Below are positions 63,052 through 64,000 of a DNA stretch of 64,000 bases, piece after piece. The notes below the pieces were generated by a model. The model searched no databases. It saw nothing but the letters and a program-made list of their open reading frames with translations, and had not been told where the DNA came from. A program made the translations under genes and the position numbers. Source of the stretch: Thauera sp. K11. GTDB taxonomy: Bacteria > Pseudomonadota > Gammaproteobacteria > Burkholderiales > Rhodocyclaceae. The DNA lies in assembly GCF_002354895.1 (NCBI RefSeq), contig NZ_CP023439.1:4464001-4528000 (forward strand), read 5' to 3'. How positions within the stretch are numbered: the first letter of the stretch is position 1; each line of letters begins with the position of its first letter.

Positions 63052-64000
63052 TCAGACGTCCAGCGGATCGACGTCGATCTGCCAGCGCAACTCGCGCGCG
63101 GTGCGCTGGCGGTAGAGCAGGGCGACCCAGTCGGCGAGAAAGGTCTGCAGCGGCCCGCGGTGGTCCGCCTCGACCAGCAGTTGCGCCCGTTCGCGCCGTG
63201 CCAGGCGGGTCAGCCGCATCGGCACCGGGTCGTACAGGCGCAGGCCCGCGGGTGCGCGCTCCTCGGCCAGCCGGCGCGCGTGGCGCAGGAACTCCACCGC
63301 GTCGTCCAGCGCCGGCGCGTCGGCGCGCAGCATGGCCTGGTGGGTGAAGGGTGGAAAACCCGCCGCGCGCCGCTCCTGCAGCGCCATGCGGGCGAAGGCG
63401 TCGAAGTCGTGCCGGGCCAGGTGCTGGTACAGCGGGTGTGCCGGGTATTCGGTCTGGATCAGCACCTCTCCCGGCAGCACACCGCGGCCGGCGCGGCCGC
63501 CGACCTGCATCAGTTGCTGGAACAGGCGTTCCGGCGCGCGGAAATCGGCGGCATGCAGCGAGGCGTCGGCGCCGATCACCCCGACCAGGGTGAGCTGCGG
63601 GAAGTCGTGGCCCTTGGCCATCATCTGGGTGCCGACGAGGATGTCGGCGCCGCCGTCGGCGATGGTCGCCAGCAGGCTTTCCCACTGGGCGCGGGTGCGC
63701 GCCGCATCGCGGTCGACGCGCAGCACGCGCGCCCGCGGAAACAGCTCCGCCAGCCGCGCCTCGATGCGCTGCGTGCCGCGGCCGAAGGGCCGGATGTCCT
63801 GGTCGCCGCAGCTCGGGCAGGCGTGCGGAATCGGCCCGTCGCAGCCGCAGTGGTGGCAGCGCAGCCGGCGGTCGGCCAGATGCACCACGAGATTGGCGGA
63901 GCAGTGCGGACAGCGGCTGATCCAGCCGCAGGACGGGCACGACAGGACCGGCGCATAGCCGCGGCGGTTGAGGAACACCAGGCTCTGCTCGCCGCGTTCC
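63052..64000 (-). CDS. priA: Primosomal helicase PriA (C-terminal part, cut by window edge)
   Basis: The frame runs from the right edge (ERGEQSLVFLNRRGYAP) to the stop at 63052, about 315 codons. It contains the eight zinc-binding cysteines of PriA (CPSCGW, CPHC, CHHCGC, CPSCGD), the helicase motifs ILVGTQMMAKGHDF and QVGGRAGRG, and the C-terminal domain (LVEADHRGPLQTFLADW). PriA restarts stalled replication forks. The N-terminal DNA-binding domain and Walker motifs lie outside the window. Confidence 0.95.
   Translation of the reverse strand, partial: ERGEQSLVFLNRRGYAPVLSCPSCGWISRCPHCSANLVVHLADRRLRCHHCGCDGPIPHACPSCGDQDIRPFGRGTQRIEARLAELFPRARVLRVDRDAARTRAQWESLLATIADGGADILVGTQMMAKGHDFPQLTLVGVIGADASLHAADFRAPERLFQQLMQVGGRAGRGVLPGEVLIQTEYPAHPLYQHLARHDFDAFARMALQERRAAGFPPFTHQAMLRADAPALDDAVEFLRHARRLAEERAPAGLRLYDPVPMRLTRLARRERAQLLVEADHRGPLQTFLADWVALLYRQRTARELRWQIDVDPLDV

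Overview
The window looks like a chromosome segment of a high-GC betaproteobacterium of the Rhodocyclales (Thauera/Azoarcus/Aromatoleum type). The basis is the gene content and order of the right half (yicC, kinase/phosphatase pair, rph, rdgB, hemW; hmuRSTUV-tonB; thiS-thiG-trmB-sppA; metX-metW) and its strongly GC-biased third codon positions. The genus is an inference. No rRNA, tRNA or CRISPR array was seen.

Positions 1 to about 34500 are accessory DNA, compositionally more mixed and full of broken genes. From the left edge, all on the minus strand, come a type I restriction-modification locus (hsdM fragment, hsdR) with an adjacent Fic protein, a small membrane protein, and a four-gene defence block. 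In transcription order the block is thsB (TIR-like), thsA (SIR2-SLOG), a 1237-residue protein and a giant DEAH helicase with a DUF1998-like C-terminus. I read it as a Thoeris system directly followed by a Druantia type III (druH-druE) system. druE carries a one-base frameshift in a short G tract about 240 codons before its natural end. Upstream lies an intact sigma-54 activator with an RtcR-like (CARF-type) sensor domain, next to decayed coding remnants and a possible -24/-12 promoter.

Positions 20300 to 34500 are a patchwork: an unknown 251-residue protein, a frameshifted DUF3883/McrA-like nuclease gene, a lipoprotein hydrolase, a LysE exporter, a tyrosine recombinase, truncated PIN and Lrp genes, an intact Phd/VapC toxin-antitoxin pair, and a small redox operon (membrane protein, cytochrome c', cytochrome b561) followed by a MarR regulator. 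A 14-base word shared by the two promoter regions suggests the MarR protein controls both. A flavodoxin-fold oxidoreductase and a P4-type integrase close the island next to yicC.

Positions 34500 to 64000 are conserved chromosome. Notable parts are a Ser/Thr kinase-PP2C pair, the nucleotide/RNA genes rph and rdgB, hemW, a complete heme-uptake operon with its own tonB and a Fur-box-like site, a GGDEF-EAL protein with a degenerate GGDEF motif, the thiazole genes thiS-thiG with trmB and sppA, a SAM-II riboswitch in front of metX-metW, a membrane protein with an unrecognised cytoplasmic domain, ampG, azlCD, a SMUG1-like uracil-DNA glycosylase, a beta carbonic anhydrase and the 3' part of priA, cut by the window edge.
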